From Methylotenera versatilis 301 (GTDB lineage Bacteria; Pseudomonadota; Gammaproteobacteria; Burkholderiales; Methylophilaceae), in contig NC_014207.1 in the NCBI RefSeq assembly GCF_000093025.1, positions 2,852,001 to 2,916,000 on the forward strand: a stretch of DNA of 64,000 bases, given 5' to 3'. The position numbers and the translations under genes were made by a program. The notes below the pieces were generated by a model. It was not told the origin of the DNA and made no database searches. It was given only the letters and a program-made list of their open reading frames with translations. This document shows positions 10,201-18,339 of the stretch, piece after piece (positions within the stretch are counted from its first letter, which is position 1; every line of letters starts with the position of its first letter).

Positions 10201-12149
10201 TATCTTGCAAATCGATAATCTGAAGCTCCTGTACCTGTATAAACACCTTGGCAAGCAGCCGCATTTGGCGAGGTACTCATATCGGTCGCCTGTGCCTGCG
10301 TTTTGCAATAACGCACATAAGCTGGCTCAGTGTATGCCCCCGATGGTGCAGTTGCCATAACGCAATTATTCAACTTAGCCGAATTACAATACTCAATAGC
10401 GCGAACGTTATAATAAAATGGGTTAGAAAATTGGTACGTCTCACCAAAAGCATAGACATCTGCCACAGGGTTATCCGTGGTAAGTTTAGCTACGCCATCT
10501 TGATGCAATACGTTAGCCAAGTAAAAATTAGTTTTTGAAGGGCTAGTCACTCCACCATCGGAGGTATTTGGGTACGGATACGGATAGCGAGGTGAAGAGT
10601 TTGTCACACTGCTAGTGTTTGCAGGTGTATTGTGCATACAACGAGTAGACTCATGCCAAAGTCTATCGCTTGTATAGGCAGCGGGTCTATCAGGTGTGTC
10701 ACAGTAGACCATTTCTTCCCATTTTTTGAAATCAAAAGTACCATCTGGCGCTTTGTAAGTATTGTTACAAGTCAGAAGGTTAGTTCCTGCAGCATTACAA
10801 GCTGTTCCATTTGCGTTTGTTATTGGATCTCCACTAGCATTAAGTCTGGTACCATCTATCCGAACATTAGCCCAGTTTGAAGTATAAGCCGATGTCATAG
10901 AAGGCAATCTATTGCCAGGAGATGCTGTCCCCAAGCCAACTAGTGTCGGTTTGGGTGGTGGCACATACTCAACACTAGGGTCATAGAACAAACTTTGCAC
11001 TTTAGCTGCGACTAGTGGAGGCTCATTGTTATAACATTTTGTATCGTCGCTCTGAAGCACTATGCGAGCATCAGCAATCTCTGCCGCAGTTAAAGCACCA
11101 GCAGGTGCACCAGGAGCGATATCAACTTCCAAACTATTTTCACCAGTAGTACCATTAGTACATGACACAAACGTACCAACTGGCGTATCCGCAGGGTCAT
11201 ACCAGTAGCAACTAGTGCTAGCAGTTGAAGTCACTCCGCCTGATGCAGTTTCAAGGAAACCACCACCACGATTATAATTTGTAGTAGTACTGCCACTATT
11301 TGCGGGTGCTGCAGTAGTCACTTTACAACCGTTAGTATCTTTACGATCACGTATATAACAACTAGCACTTGGTGTTGCGGTTACGCCTGAAGCATTGACA
11401 ACAAACCCCCCGCCCAAATTAAGATCAGTCGTTGTATTGCCACTATTTGCAGGTAGCGCAGCTGGTACTGCACACCCATTTGTTGGCGCAACAGGTGGAT
11501 CAGACAAAGGATTACCTGAATTATATGCAACTACACCAACCTTGTCTGGGGCAACAACACTTGGATTTGTCTCATTAACCTTATAAGGCGAATTTACTGT
11601 GAGTGTAGTAGTGTAAACTTCAGTTCCACTAATACAGCCAGTAGTAGTACCATTTTTTGCTTTAATTTTATATACACCAGAATACTCAGGCTTGCCCGGT
11701 ATAGCTAAATAAACAAGATTACCGTTACTAAAGCCACTGCTTGGCTGAATAGCGAGGCGCGTTGTCGGTCTACTAGGAAAAGCAGCTGTCGGACCAACAG
11801 TCAAATTAGTAATTGCTGTTCCAGATTTGTTTTTCATAGCAGCTTTACATTGTGCCGCATCATCCAACGTATCGTTAGCAAGACTTTTATTCATGCTTTG
11901 CGATGTGTCAAAGACAAACATCAGGTTGGGTTTAATAGTACCCGCAGCTTTGCCTAAGGGCTTATCTGCAAGCACGGGTAAGGCTGAGAATACACTTGCA
12001 GGAAACATAGCCAGTGAGGCTAGTAAGCTTGCCGTTAAGCTAGCTTTCATCAAAATGCGCTTATATTGAGGTATGCGCGCGCATTGATTGAAAAAGTGTT
12101 GAGTTAATGAGTTTGTCATGATATCGATCCTGCTCAATATAACGTTCAT
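7221..12149 (-). CDS. pilY1: Type IV pilus tip adhesin/assembly protein PilY1
   Basis: 1642 residues from the first ATG; an in-frame ATG at 12119 would remove 10 residues, and a signal peptide covers roughly residues 35-62. A von Willebrand A-like region begins at [10 protein letters not shown] with the metal-site motif DxSxS (D81, S83, S85). The C-terminal third is the PilC/PilY1 beta-propeller ([25 protein letters not shown]). PilY1 sits at the pilus tip and promotes pilus extension, adhesion and DNA uptake. It is the last gene of the operon, 9 bases after pilX. Residues 224-315 hold two imperfect copies of a motif of about 42 residues (NGC...PANSG...GGGF...SCY). The length exceeds the roughly 1160 residues of the Pseudomonas protein, the excess lying mostly in the N-terminal region. 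Confidence 0.93.
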   Translation of the reverse strand: [1642 protein letters not shown]

Positions 12150-12158
12150 AAATAATGT

Positions 12159-12788
12159 TTAGAAAGCAAATGTTTGTATATAGCTCGTGGTGTTCTTTGG
12201 GCCGACCACTTTGACCGTAATACGATAAACTATCTGCTTGGTCGGCAGAGACTTTACCTTCTGCACACCAGACTCCTTAGGATTTGGATCTGGACCTGGC
12301 GAAAAAAGGCAGTTTGTTAATCTTTTGTCATAACTATTCGTATTAATACCCTGTTGAGTGCACATACGCTGTATTACGTAAGTAATAGTGTTACCTTGCG
12401 TGTCTGTCATATCTGCTAAACCACTAGCATCCACTAGTGCTTTAGCATCTAAATGCGGCGCTACATCTGCGGTAGCATAATATCCATTAACCGCCAAATC
12501 AGTATTAAGTGAATTGGCATTCTTAGTTTTAAGCCAAGTAATGGCATTCTCTACACCACGGTCTGCCGACAACATGCTAGATTGCTTGAACGACAAATTA
12601 CCCGCAATTAAGCTATTGGTATCTACTGAGCGGATTAACGCTACTGCCGCAAGCGACATCACCACTAGAGCGATAAGGGCAAAAAACAGTACGACACCTT
12701 TTTGATTTTGATTATTTTTACATGATTGCCTATGCGTAATCGCTCTAGCGCAAATCTTGTCAAAACTACTATTAGAGAAAACCATCAT
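12159..12788 (-). CDS. pilX: Minor pilin assembly protein PilX
   Basis: About 209 residues from ATG 12788, which overlaps the pilW stop (ATGA); an in-frame start 18 bases upstream is less likely. The N terminus has the PilX/PilW-type leader (QKGVVLFFALIALVVMSLAAVALIRSVDTN), with Gly-Val at the prepilin cleavage site and a hydrophobic helix. The rest is a variable periplasmic domain ending in VKVVGPKNTTSYIQTFAF. Minor pilins prime pilus assembly together with PilV, PilW, FimT and PilY1. Confidence 0.88.
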   Translation of the reverse strand: MMVFSNSSFDKICARAITHRQSCKNNQNQKGVVLFFALIALVVMSLAAVALIRSVDTNSLIAGNLSFKQSSMLSADRGVENAITWLKTKNANSLNTDLAVNGYYATADVAPHLDAKALVDASGLADMTDTQGNTITYVIQRMCTQQGINTNSYDKRLTNCLFSPGPDPNPKESGVQKVKSLPTKQIVYRITVKVVGPKNTTSYIQTFAF

Positions 12789-13918
12789 AACCGCGCTTTC
12801 GTCCACATCATATTTCTCAATGGGATAATGGTTTCATAAACTTTATATCGGTACTGATTCCAATTGGCTGTATTTGACAGGTCAATCACTGGGGCTGCTG
12901 ATGGATTGAGAGGAGCGGCTGAAGTTGCATCCCAAGCGCAAACACCTGTAGGATTGGCAGCTGTTACAGAGCTGCATGCAAAAGAAACCGCGGGTAATTT
13001 TTCAAGTAAACCATTGCGTGCCACTACAGAGATACGCACAGCTTTAATACAGTTTCGGTTAGCATTAGCTGTGTCACAGGTCACACTAGTAATTCCTGGC
13101 GCAGCCCAAGCACCAGTAGCATTTACCCAGCGTGCAATTTGATTTCCATTTACACCGTTAGGGCTAGCCGATATGCCGTACTGCGCCTGTATATTCACAA
13201 TCCCCGCAACAACAGGAATACCGTTCCGAGTAAGTTCATTATTAGCACTCAATGTATAAGTAAATTCGTTCCACGTGCCCAGACAAGCCAAGTTGGTTTT
13301 TGATGGATTTATATTAGAGGCATTGAGCAAGGTGATCTTCTGAGGATTTGCGGCTAAGTTTGCTGCCGTATCATTTACCATTGTCATTCTGCAATCACCC
13401 GCGCCAGTTGTTAGGTTCATTAAATAAACAACATCATTACTGGCACAAGCCATATTAGTATCAACCGTTACAACCGCACCAGTCACCACGCTCGCCAACA
13501 CGGGAATACCCGCGTTTGGAGAAGTACCGTAGCGAACGGTAATAGTATCGCTATCAGTTGCCAATGCACCGTTTGTAATTTCAATCGGTATTGTACTGAT
13601 GTTAGGAGTTGCAGCATTGCCATCATGGTCGAAACTTGTCGTGGCACACTTTAATGGCATATTATCTCTATCAAAAAGAGGCAAGCCAAATCCTGCAAGT
13701 TGCAAATCTCTTTGCATGGTATACAAAGCCACACTACCGCTAGTTTGGGCATCAGATGTACCAGAGGTGGTGCGTTTTTGCCCTTCAAAGACAGAGTATA
13801 TTTGCATAATCACCAGCGTCGCTAGTAAACCTATGACCAAACCAACCATGAGTTCAATTAAACTAAAACCCGTTTGATTAAAACTTTTTTGTTGACCATG
13901 CTGATTAATTTGACGCAT
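12785..13918 (-). CDS. pilW: Minor pilin PilW
   Basis: About 377 residues. The preferred start is ATG 13918, one base after the pilV stop; an upstream in-frame start at 13972 would overlap pilV. It has a classical type IV prepilin leader (QTGFSLIELMVGLVIGLLATLVIMQIYSVFEGQKR) with cleavage after the Gly and Glu at +5. The body is Asn/Thr-rich and matches PilW length. It overlaps pilX by 4 bases (ATGA), pointing to translational coupling. Confidence 0.9.
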   Translation of the reverse strand: MRQINQHGQQKSFNQTGFSLIELMVGLVIGLLATLVIMQIYSVFEGQKRTTSGTSDAQTSGSVALYTMQRDLQLAGFGLPLFDRDNMPLKCATTSFDHDGNAATPNISTIPIEITNGALATDSDTITVRYGTSPNAGIPVLASVVTGAVVTVDTNMACASNDVVYLMNLTTGAGDCRMTMVNDTAANLAANPQKITLLNASNINPSKTNLACLGTWNEFTYTLSANNELTRNGIPVVAGIVNIQAQYGISASPNGVNGNQIARWVNATGAWAAPGITSVTCDTANANRNCIKAVRISVVARNGLLEKLPAVSFACSSVTAANPTGVCAWDATSAAPLNPSAAPVIDLSNTANWNQYRYKVYETIIPLRNMMWTKARL

Positions 13919-13919
13919 A

Positions 13920-14336
13920 TTATCTTGCCCCGACAATATTAGCATTTGTCGAAAAGTTATGCTGAGGTTCACCAGGGGCTTGCCAAGTCACCGTTACCGT
14001 CACTTCATCCGGTACTAATGCATTGAACGCCGTGGTTCTCAGCCCATTAGGCAAGTCTGGCACGGCGGTATTAACTTCGGCATAAGCTGCTGACAATGCC
14101 GCTGGAGTATCTTTTGCATCAGTCCACATCATTGCAACTCTACGCTGCGCAATTACACTGGCATCAGACCTGTTTTTGGCTTCCGAGGCGCCCTTAAGCA
14201 TAAAACCCTGCAAGCCAGCTAATGCTAAAATTCCCATAGAAAATATTAACAATGCAATAAGTGACTCTAGCAGCGCTATACCATGCTGACGTTTTTTTTG
14301 ACTTGAAATTACTTTATATCGTCTAGTATTCATCAT
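13920..14336 (-). CDS. pilV: Minor pilin PilV
   Basis: 138 residues (two adjacent ATGs at 14336/14333). The prepilin leader is QHGIALLESLIALLIFSMGILALAGLQGFMLKG, with the unusual IALLES in place of FTLIE that is normal for PilV. The short C-terminal domain includes LRTTAFNALVPDEVTVTVTWQ, typical of PilV. It lies 13 bases after the restored fimT stop and one base before pilW. Part of the pilE-fimT-pilV-pilW-pilX-pilY1 operon. Confidence 0.9.
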   Translation of the reverse strand: MMNTRRYKVISSQKKRQHGIALLESLIALLIFSMGILALAGLQGFMLKGASEAKNRSDASVIAQRRVAMMWTDAKDTPAALSAAYAEVNTAVPDLPNGLRTTAFNALVPDEVTVTVTWQAPGEPQHNFSTNANIVGAR

Positions 14337-14349
14337 ACTATTTCCCTAA

Positions 14350-14921
14350 TTAACACTTACGTGGATCAGAAGCTGACAAACCTGAGTACGGATCACACGC
14401 GCGACCTCCTCCACCAGCACCAATCCTAATTTGCAAAGACCTGCTACCCGACCCTAGTATGGAACTGTTCAAATCAAGCTGAGTAAATGGCACTGAAGCC
14501 GCGGGGGGCTAGCTAAAACCGTGCCGAGGTTTGTAAAAACGATGGTCGCTGAAGCGTTCGAAGCCACAATAATACTTGCAGATGAACCTTCACTGGCTGT
14601 TCGAGTTTCCAAAATACCTCCTATTAAATCTGGACACTGAGCGGCTGCAACACAACTCACCGTCCAAGCAGAGTTTGCACCTAGCGTAAACTGCACCTGA
14701 ACATTACGCTTTAACGCCTCAACACGCGCCTTTTGTAGACCAGTTTGTATAGACTCAGCTGCATTACGAATACGTGTATTTTCTATCCAGTCGCGATAGC
14801 TAGGCAATGCAAGTGCGGCTAAAATACCCATTACCGAAACCGCCACCATCAGCTCTATTAAAGTAAAACCTGATTGGCATCGACTAAAGCTGCTTATGTG
14901 TTTTTTTGTTAACACTAGCAT
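14350..14921 (-). pseudogene. fimT: Minor pilin FimT/GspH-like, frameshifted at a G6 tract
   Basis: The open frame 14921-14469 encodes 150 residues with a perfect prepilin leader (QSGFTLIELMVAVSVMGILAALALPSYRDWI) but ends in an unrelated tail after TNLGTVLAS. Moving by one frame at the six-G run (plus strand 14503-14508, C6 in the gene) opens 50 more codons to a TAA at 14350. They end in IRIGAGGGGRACDPYSG...SASDPRKC, the normal glycine-rich, cysteine-ended C terminus of this family. Seven Cs would give a continuous protein of about 190 residues. It may be a real mutation, phase variation or a sequencing error. It overlaps pilE by 7 bases. Confidence 0.85.
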
Positions 14922-15379
14922 GACCCGCCTTTTTTAGTTAGCCAGCATGTACCACCAGCTGTTCCATCGAAGGTTGAAGTTTTGGCGTTTTGTTCGTTTA
15001 TGTCGAATGCAAAACTAGTCATGCCCTGCGCTGCAATACCAGTTGCTGTCAAAGTGTAAGACTGCGGAGTTGGCAGTGCACAAGTATATGTGAAATACCG
15101 TGCTCCAGCCAGCAGTTGTGCTGCGGTTGGGCAAGTATAAAAACGGTTATCCTGATAAGACTGTTCCATGCGTATTCTAAAGTTTGCTAACATTGAAGTT
15201 GCTTCAGCCGCCTTACCACGCTTTATGTAATCAGTGTAATTAGGCAAAGCTATCGCTGCTAAAATACCGATAATAGCTACCACTACCATCACTTCTATTA
15301 AAGTAAAGCCTTTGGGGCGTGAATTGACTTTAATACTATTTTTTGAGCTATTGTGCTGAAACTTTACTAAGGCAACCAT
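14915..15379 (-). CDS. pilE: Type IV pilin-like protein PilE (minor pilin)
   Basis: 154 residues with the prepilin leader [35 protein letters not shown] and the C-terminal disulfide region ([13 protein letters not shown]). This is the PilE-type pilin found with pilV/W/X/Y1 operons; here it is the first gene, not the last. The start at 15379 (MVALVKFQ) gives a long leader of about 23 residues before the Gly; a later start cannot be excluded. It overlaps fimT by 7 bases. It may act as a minor pilin or pseudopilin rather than the major pilin. Confidence 0.88.
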   Translation of the reverse strand: MVALVKFQHNSSKNSIKVNSRPKGFTLIEVMVVVAIIGILAAIALPNYTDYIKRGKAAEATSMLANFRIRMEQSYQDNRFYTCPTAAQLLAGARYFTYTCALPTPQSYTLTATGIAAQGMTSFAFDINEQNAKTSTFDGTAGGTCWLTKKGGSC

Positions 15380-15440
15380 CGCATTTCCCCTTTTTACGTG
15401 ACTACATCATGCATGGTCTAATTATCAATGTCTAGCCATA

Positions 15441-15453
15441 GCCGATAATCGGC
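15441..15453. repeat. Short perfect palindrome upstream of pilE
   Basis: GCCGA-TAA-TCGGC, a 5-bp perfect dyad about 60 bases upstream of the pilE start, in the 226-base gap between the divergent pilE operon and lptM. It could be an operator for the pilin operon; nothing else in this gap was recognised, and no confident promoter was found. Confidence 0.35.
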
Positions 15454-15605
15454 ATCACGAGAGGGATGAGCGGCACTTATTTTGGTTATTACAGCGTAAT
15501 GGGCAATTGGAACTTCAATCAAAAGAACAACAACACAAAATATGACTTAGCGAACCTTTATGTTAGAATTTACTTACAATTAGATCAGCCATATCATTAA
15601 GAGTA

Positions 15606-15731
15606 ATGAAAAAAAATATTATCTATATACTATTGCTTCTATCTCTAAGCTTTGCACTATGCGGTTGCGGCACTAAAGGACCTTTGTATATTCCTGAAAA
15701 AGAATATCCACAGTCGACGCCAGATAAATAA
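15606..15731 (+). CDS. lptM: LptM (YifL-like) small lipoprotein
   Basis: 41 residues. A hydrophobic signal ends in a lipobox (LCGC, Cys21), immediately followed by GTKGPLYIP, which is the signature of YifL, now called LptM (E. coli has CGLKGPLYFP). LptM helps LptD mature in the outer-membrane lipopolysaccharide translocon. It lies just upstream of lysA, a common arrangement in proteobacteria (yifL next to dapF/lysA). The gene is too short for most gene callers. Confidence 0.88.
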   Translation: MKKNIIYILLLLSLSFALCGCGTKGPLYIPEKEYPQSTPDK

Positions 15732-15762
15732 GTAAGCATTTTACTCCCTAATTCAATCTAAA

Positions 15763-17028
15763 TTGACAAGCCATCCTGTGAACTCTTTTACACTTAAAAA
15801 CAATACATTTCACGTTGAAAACATAGCACTTACTAGCATTGCGGATGAATTCAATACACCTTGCTATGTTTATTCAAAGTCTGCGCTGACTCAGGCTTTT
15901 GAGAGCTTTAGCGCGGGCTTTAAAGACTGCGATCATTTAGTGTGTTTTGCGGTAAAGGCTAACCCGAGCCTAGCGATTTTGAATCTATTTGCTAAGCTTG
16001 GCGCTGGTTTTGATATTGTTTCTGGTGGAGAGCTAGCGCGTGTTTTAGCCGCGGGTGGTGATCCTAAAAAGATTGTATTTTCCGGCGTAGGGAAAACTGA
16101 AGCTGAGATGCAAGCAGCGCTTAATGCTGACATTTTTTGCTTTAATGTTGAGTCTGCCAGCGAGCTGCAGCGTCTAAACGATGTCGCCAGCTTTATGGGT
16201 AAAGTCGCACCAATATCTTTACGTGTGAATCCTAACGTGGATGCCAAGACACACCCTTATATCTCTACTGGTTTAAAAAATAATAAATTTGGTGTGGCTT
16301 ATGAGGATGCATTAGACATTTATTTGCAAGCCGCCAAAATGAGTAACATCGCTATTCACGGTGTGGATTGCCACATAGGTTCACAAATTACCGAGTTATC
16401 GCCATTTTTAGACGCTTTTGACCGTGTATTAGCACTAGTTGATGCCTTGGCGGAAAACGGCATTGTCATTCAGCACATAGACGCTGGTGGAGGCATTGGT
16501 ATTTGTTATAGTGATGAAACGCCTCCTGAGTTCACTGTTTTTGCCACGGCCATGCGCGCCAAGCTTGGTAGCCGTAACGTCAAACTAGTCTTTGAACCTG
16601 GCCGCGCGTTAGTAGGTAATGCAGGCGTTTTATTGACTAAAGTTGAATATCTAAAGCATACCGAATCAAAAAACTTCGCAATTGTTGATGCGGCCATGAA
16701 CGACTTAATGCGCCCAGCCTTATATGATGCCTACCATGACATTAAGGCTGTGCAGCCAAGACAAGATGATACCGAGGCGCTAACTTATGAAATCGTCGGT
16801 CCTGTGTGCGAAAGCGGTGATTTTCTAGGCCATGATAGAACGCTTGCACTAGTTGAGGGCGATATACTCGCCATTATGTCTGCTGGCGCTTACGGCATGA
16901 GTATGTCTAGCAATTACAACACTAGACCTCGCGCGGCTGAGGTCATGGTAGATGGCGACCAATGCCACTTAATTAGAAAGCGTGAACAGATTGCCGACTT
17001 ATTTGCACTAGAACAGTGCCTGCCATAA
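15763..17028 (+). CDS. lysA: Diaminopimelate decarboxylase LysA
   Basis: 421 residues from a TTG start; GTG at 15778 (5 codons later) is the other candidate, and no ATG lies near. It is a PLP fold-III enzyme that makes L-lysine from meso-diaminopimelate. Recognisable are CFAVKANPSLAIL (PLP lysine), GFDIVSGGEL, FEPGRALVGNAGVL and the dimer-partner cysteine motif GPVCESGDFL. It follows lptM by 31 bases, probably in one transcript. Confidence 0.95.
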   Translation: MTSHPVNSFTLKNNTFHVENIALTSIADEFNTPCYVYSKSALTQAFESFSAGFKDCDHLVCFAVKANPSLAILNLFAKLGAGFDIVSGGELARVLAAGGDPKKIVFSGVGKTEAEMQAALNADIFCFNVESASELQRLNDVASFMGKVAPISLRVNPNVDAKTHPYISTGLKNNKFGVAYEDALDIYLQAAKMSNIAIHGVDCHIGSQITELSPFLDAFDRVLALVDALAENGIVIQHIDAGGGIGICYSDETPPEFTVFATAMRAKLGSRNVKLVFEPGRALVGNAGVLLTKVEYLKHTESKNFAIVDAAMNDLMRPALYDAYHDIKAVQPRQDDTEALTYEIVGPVCESGDFLGHDRTLALVEGDILAIMSAGAYGMSMSSNYNTRPRAAEVMVDGDQCHLIRKREQIADLFALEQCLP

Positions 17029-17056
17029 ACCAAAACGACTATTTATGTTGCACAAG

Positions 17057-17135
17057 CTATTCTCTGGGTGTAAATTTATGTTTTGAGGGCATTTAACTCT
17101 TAAAACATAAATTTTAAAACAGTTGCTTAGAATAG
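17057..17135 (+). other. Long AT-rich inverted repeat between lysA and a small secreted peptide gene
   Basis: A 13-bp perfect inverted repeat (AAATTTATGTTTT at 17072-17084, AAAACATAAATTT at 17102-17114) with GAG/CTC extending the stem inward. An outer pair, CTATTCT at 17057-17063 and AGAATAG at 17129-17135, brackets it. It could act as the lysA terminator or as a structured 5' leader for the gene starting at 17145. Confidence 0.5.
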
Positions 17136-17144
17136 GGGAAAAGT

Positions 17145-17291
17145 ATGAAAAAAGTTCTTTTAGTTTTATCAGCACTATTTGCATTTAGCGCCATTTCTGC
17201 GTACGCAGACGAAGCATTACCTGAGATTGCACCTGTAGATGAAGTGGCAGTTCCACCTCTCGACACTCCAGCTGCAGACGATGGTAAATAG
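17145..17291 (+). CDS. Small secreted acidic peptide, unknown function
   Basis: 48 residues behind a GGGGAAAA ribosome site (about 17136-17142). The first 22 residues form a textbook Sec signal peptide (KK, hydrophobic core, cleavage after AYA). The mature part of about 26 residues is acidic and proline-rich (DEALPEIAPVDEVAVPPLD...). No family recognised. A strong terminator follows 22 bases after the stop, so it is a complete, self-contained transcription unit unless read from lysA. Confidence 0.7.
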   Translation: MKKVLLVLSALFAFSAISAYADEALPEIAPVDEVAVPPLDTPAADDGK

Positions 17292-17313
17292 TTAAGTTAG
17301 CTGTTTTAAGTCA

Positions 17314-17350
17314 AAAAAAAAGCGAAGCCAAAATGCTTCGCTTTTTTTAT
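17314..17350. terminator. Bidirectional Rho-independent terminator
   Basis: GCGAAGC (17322-17328) pairs with GCTTCGC (17335-17341) around a 6-base loop, flanked by an A run on the left and a T run on the right. It serves the small peptide gene on the plus strand and the convergent purU on the minus strand. Confidence 0.9.
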
Positions 17351-17364
17351 TACTGATTGAACGC

Positions 17365-18249
17365 TTAATCAAAAATCACAGTTTTATTAGCATATAACAA
17401 AATACGATTTTCAATATGCCAGCGCACAGCTTTGGATAGCACAATGCGCTCTAAATCACGGCCTTTTTGAATCAAGTCTTCTACTTGGTCGCGGTGCGAA
17501 ATACGGTCAATATCCTGCTCAATAATCGGGCCTTCATCTAACACTTCAGTCACATAATGGCCCGTTGCGCCTATCAACTTAACACCGCGCTCAAATGCAC
17601 GATGATAAGGTCGCGCACCGATAAAGGCGGGTAAGAATGAATGGTGAATGTTAATAATTTGCTTAGGATAACGCGCCACAAAATCTGGCGACAAGATTTG
17701 CATATAACGTGCTAACACGATTAAATCAATATCATACTGATCAAACAAAGCAAATTGCCGCGCTTCTGCTTCTGGCTTATTGTCTTTTTTAACTTCAATA
17801 TAGTGGAAGTCAACGCCGTAAAATTTAGCTAATGCTTCGGTATCTTTATGATTACTAATAATCAACGGAATATCACACACCAACTCACCGTTTTTATGGC
17901 GATGCAACAAATCAGCTAAACAGTGGTCATACTGCGACACCATAATAGCAACACGTAGTGGTTTTTGTGAGAGCTTTAACTGCCACTCCATGCTGAACCG
18001 TTTTGCAATCTCGGCGAAATGCTGCTCGAAGTCAGCTGGCAAAAGGTTAAAACCTGCCAAATCCCACTCAACGCGCATTAAAAAGAGATTGTTTTCAGCA
18101 TCTTGGTGCTGATCAGCATGCAAAATATTGGCATTATGCTGGTATAAAAAATCAGCAATGGCTGCGACAATACCTTTGCTATCCGGGCAGGTAATTAATA
18201 GTGTTGCCGTATTTTTAGCGGCAGTGGTTTTTACAGCAATATTATTCAT
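17365..18249 (-). CDS. purU: Formyltetrahydrofolate deformylase PurU
   Basis: 294 residues. An N-terminal ACT domain (about 13-95: TLLITCPDSKGIVAAIADFLYQ) is followed by a formyltransferase-like hydrolase domain with IINIHHSFLPAFIGARPYHRAFERGVKLIGATGHYVTEVLDEGPI. The catalytic Asn-His-Asp set is visible as NIHH and the ATGHYV region. It releases formate from 10-formyl-tetrahydrofolate, balancing the C1 pool, which fits a C1-using organism. The N terminus is some 10 residues longer than usual. Confidence 0.95.
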   Translation of the reverse strand: MNNIAVKTTAAKNTATLLITCPDSKGIVAAIADFLYQHNANILHADQHQDAENNLFLMRVEWDLAGFNLLPADFEQHFAEIAKRFSMEWQLKLSQKPLRVAIMVSQYDHCLADLLHRHKNGELVCDIPLIISNHKDTEALAKFYGVDFHYIEVKKDNKPEAEARQFALFDQYDIDLIVLARYMQILSPDFVARYPKQIINIHHSFLPAFIGARPYHRAFERGVKLIGATGHYVTEVLDEGPIIEQDIDRISHRDQVEDLIQKGRDLERIVLSKAVRWHIENRILLYANKTVIFD

Positions 18250-18339
18250 ATTTTAAGCATGCTTGAATTTTAAGCGCACCCTTATTTAGGTTAATATGTG
18301 CATTATACCTTAAGTGAATTTAATGATTAAAAAGTGTGT

